From positions 1 through 6,377 of the forward strand of contig JAUXCB010000092.1 in assembly GCA_030619095.1 (NCBI GenBank): DNA of 6,377 nucleotides, given 5' to 3'. Position numbers and translations under genes: made by a program. A model generated the notes under the pieces. It made no database searches. It saw only the letters and a program-made list of their open reading frames with translations, and was not told the DNA's origin. Positions within the stretch are counted from its first letter, which is position 1; each line of letters opens with the position of its first letter. The DNA comes from Verrucomicrobiota bacterium (GTDB lineage Bacteria > Verrucomicrobiota > Kiritimatiellia > Kiritimatiellales > Tichowtungiaceae). This document shows, piece after piece, positions 6,326 to 6,377 of this stretch.

Positions 6326-6377
6326 ATGAAAATACTGACCGTCACATATTCTCTGACAAAGGGCGGCGTTGCGCGAA
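6326..6377 (+). CDS. N-terminus of a probable GT-B (family 4-like) glycosyltransferase (partial)
   Basis: Only 17 codons are visible before the right edge, reading MKILTVTYSLTKGGVAR. A first beta strand followed by a GG-V/A-R turn is the typical opening of glycosyltransferase family 4 proteins (compare MKIL....GGA.R). It starts 11 bases after the stop of the DUF5672 gene, consistent with the same operon. The Shine-Dalgarno is weak (GAAAG at 6317-6321). The family call rests on very few residues and on context. Confidence 0.55.
   Translation, partial: MKILTVTYSLTKGGVAR

Overview
The window is a slice of a bacterial surface-polysaccharide (O-antigen or exopolysaccharide type) biosynthesis locus built as two divergent transcription units. 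All genes are bacterial in style: Shine-Dalgarno sites, ATGA start/stop overlaps and tight packing. Base composition is moderately GC-rich. A cgcagag-type palindromic repeat and the gene set would fit a Planctomycetes/Verrucomicrobia/Kiritimatiellota-like genome, but that placement is a guess from general impression; the sequence does not prove it.

Left, minus strand (about 1-2810): a 648-residue multi-spanning membrane protein with features of a GT-C type glycosyltransferase is followed 66 bases downstream by a UbiA-superfamily membrane prenyltransferase. The latter resembles decaprenyl-phosphate phosphoribosyltransferase and runs off the left edge of the window. Both would act at the membrane on polyprenyl-phosphate-linked sugars.

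Centre (2811-3041): a 231-base divergent intergenic region that must hold the promoters of both units. No convincing sigma-70 box was seen.

Right, plus strand (3042-6377): a nucleotide-sugar cassette. Glucose-1-phosphate cytidylyltransferase (rfbF) overlaps CDP-glucose 4,6-dehydratase (rfbG) by four bases. A 146-base gap carrying a 29-base-arm inverted repeat follows, then an RmlC-family sugar 3,5-epimerase, which overlaps a DUF5672 putative glycosyltransferase by four bases. The first 17 codons of another gene, probably a GT-B (family 4-like) glycosyltransferase, close the window.

Together the plus-strand genes would convert glucose-1-phosphate to CDP-glucose, then to CDP-4-keto-6-deoxyglucose, which the RmlC-like enzyme probably epimerises. 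The DUF5672 and GT-B proteins would then transfer the resulting deoxysugar, or neighbouring sugars, to the growing glycan. The 3-dehydrase/reductase pair of the 3,6-dideoxyhexose (abequose, ascarylose) pathways is not in the window, so the final sugar is unknown. No RNA gene, CRISPR array, transposase or phage gene was seen.
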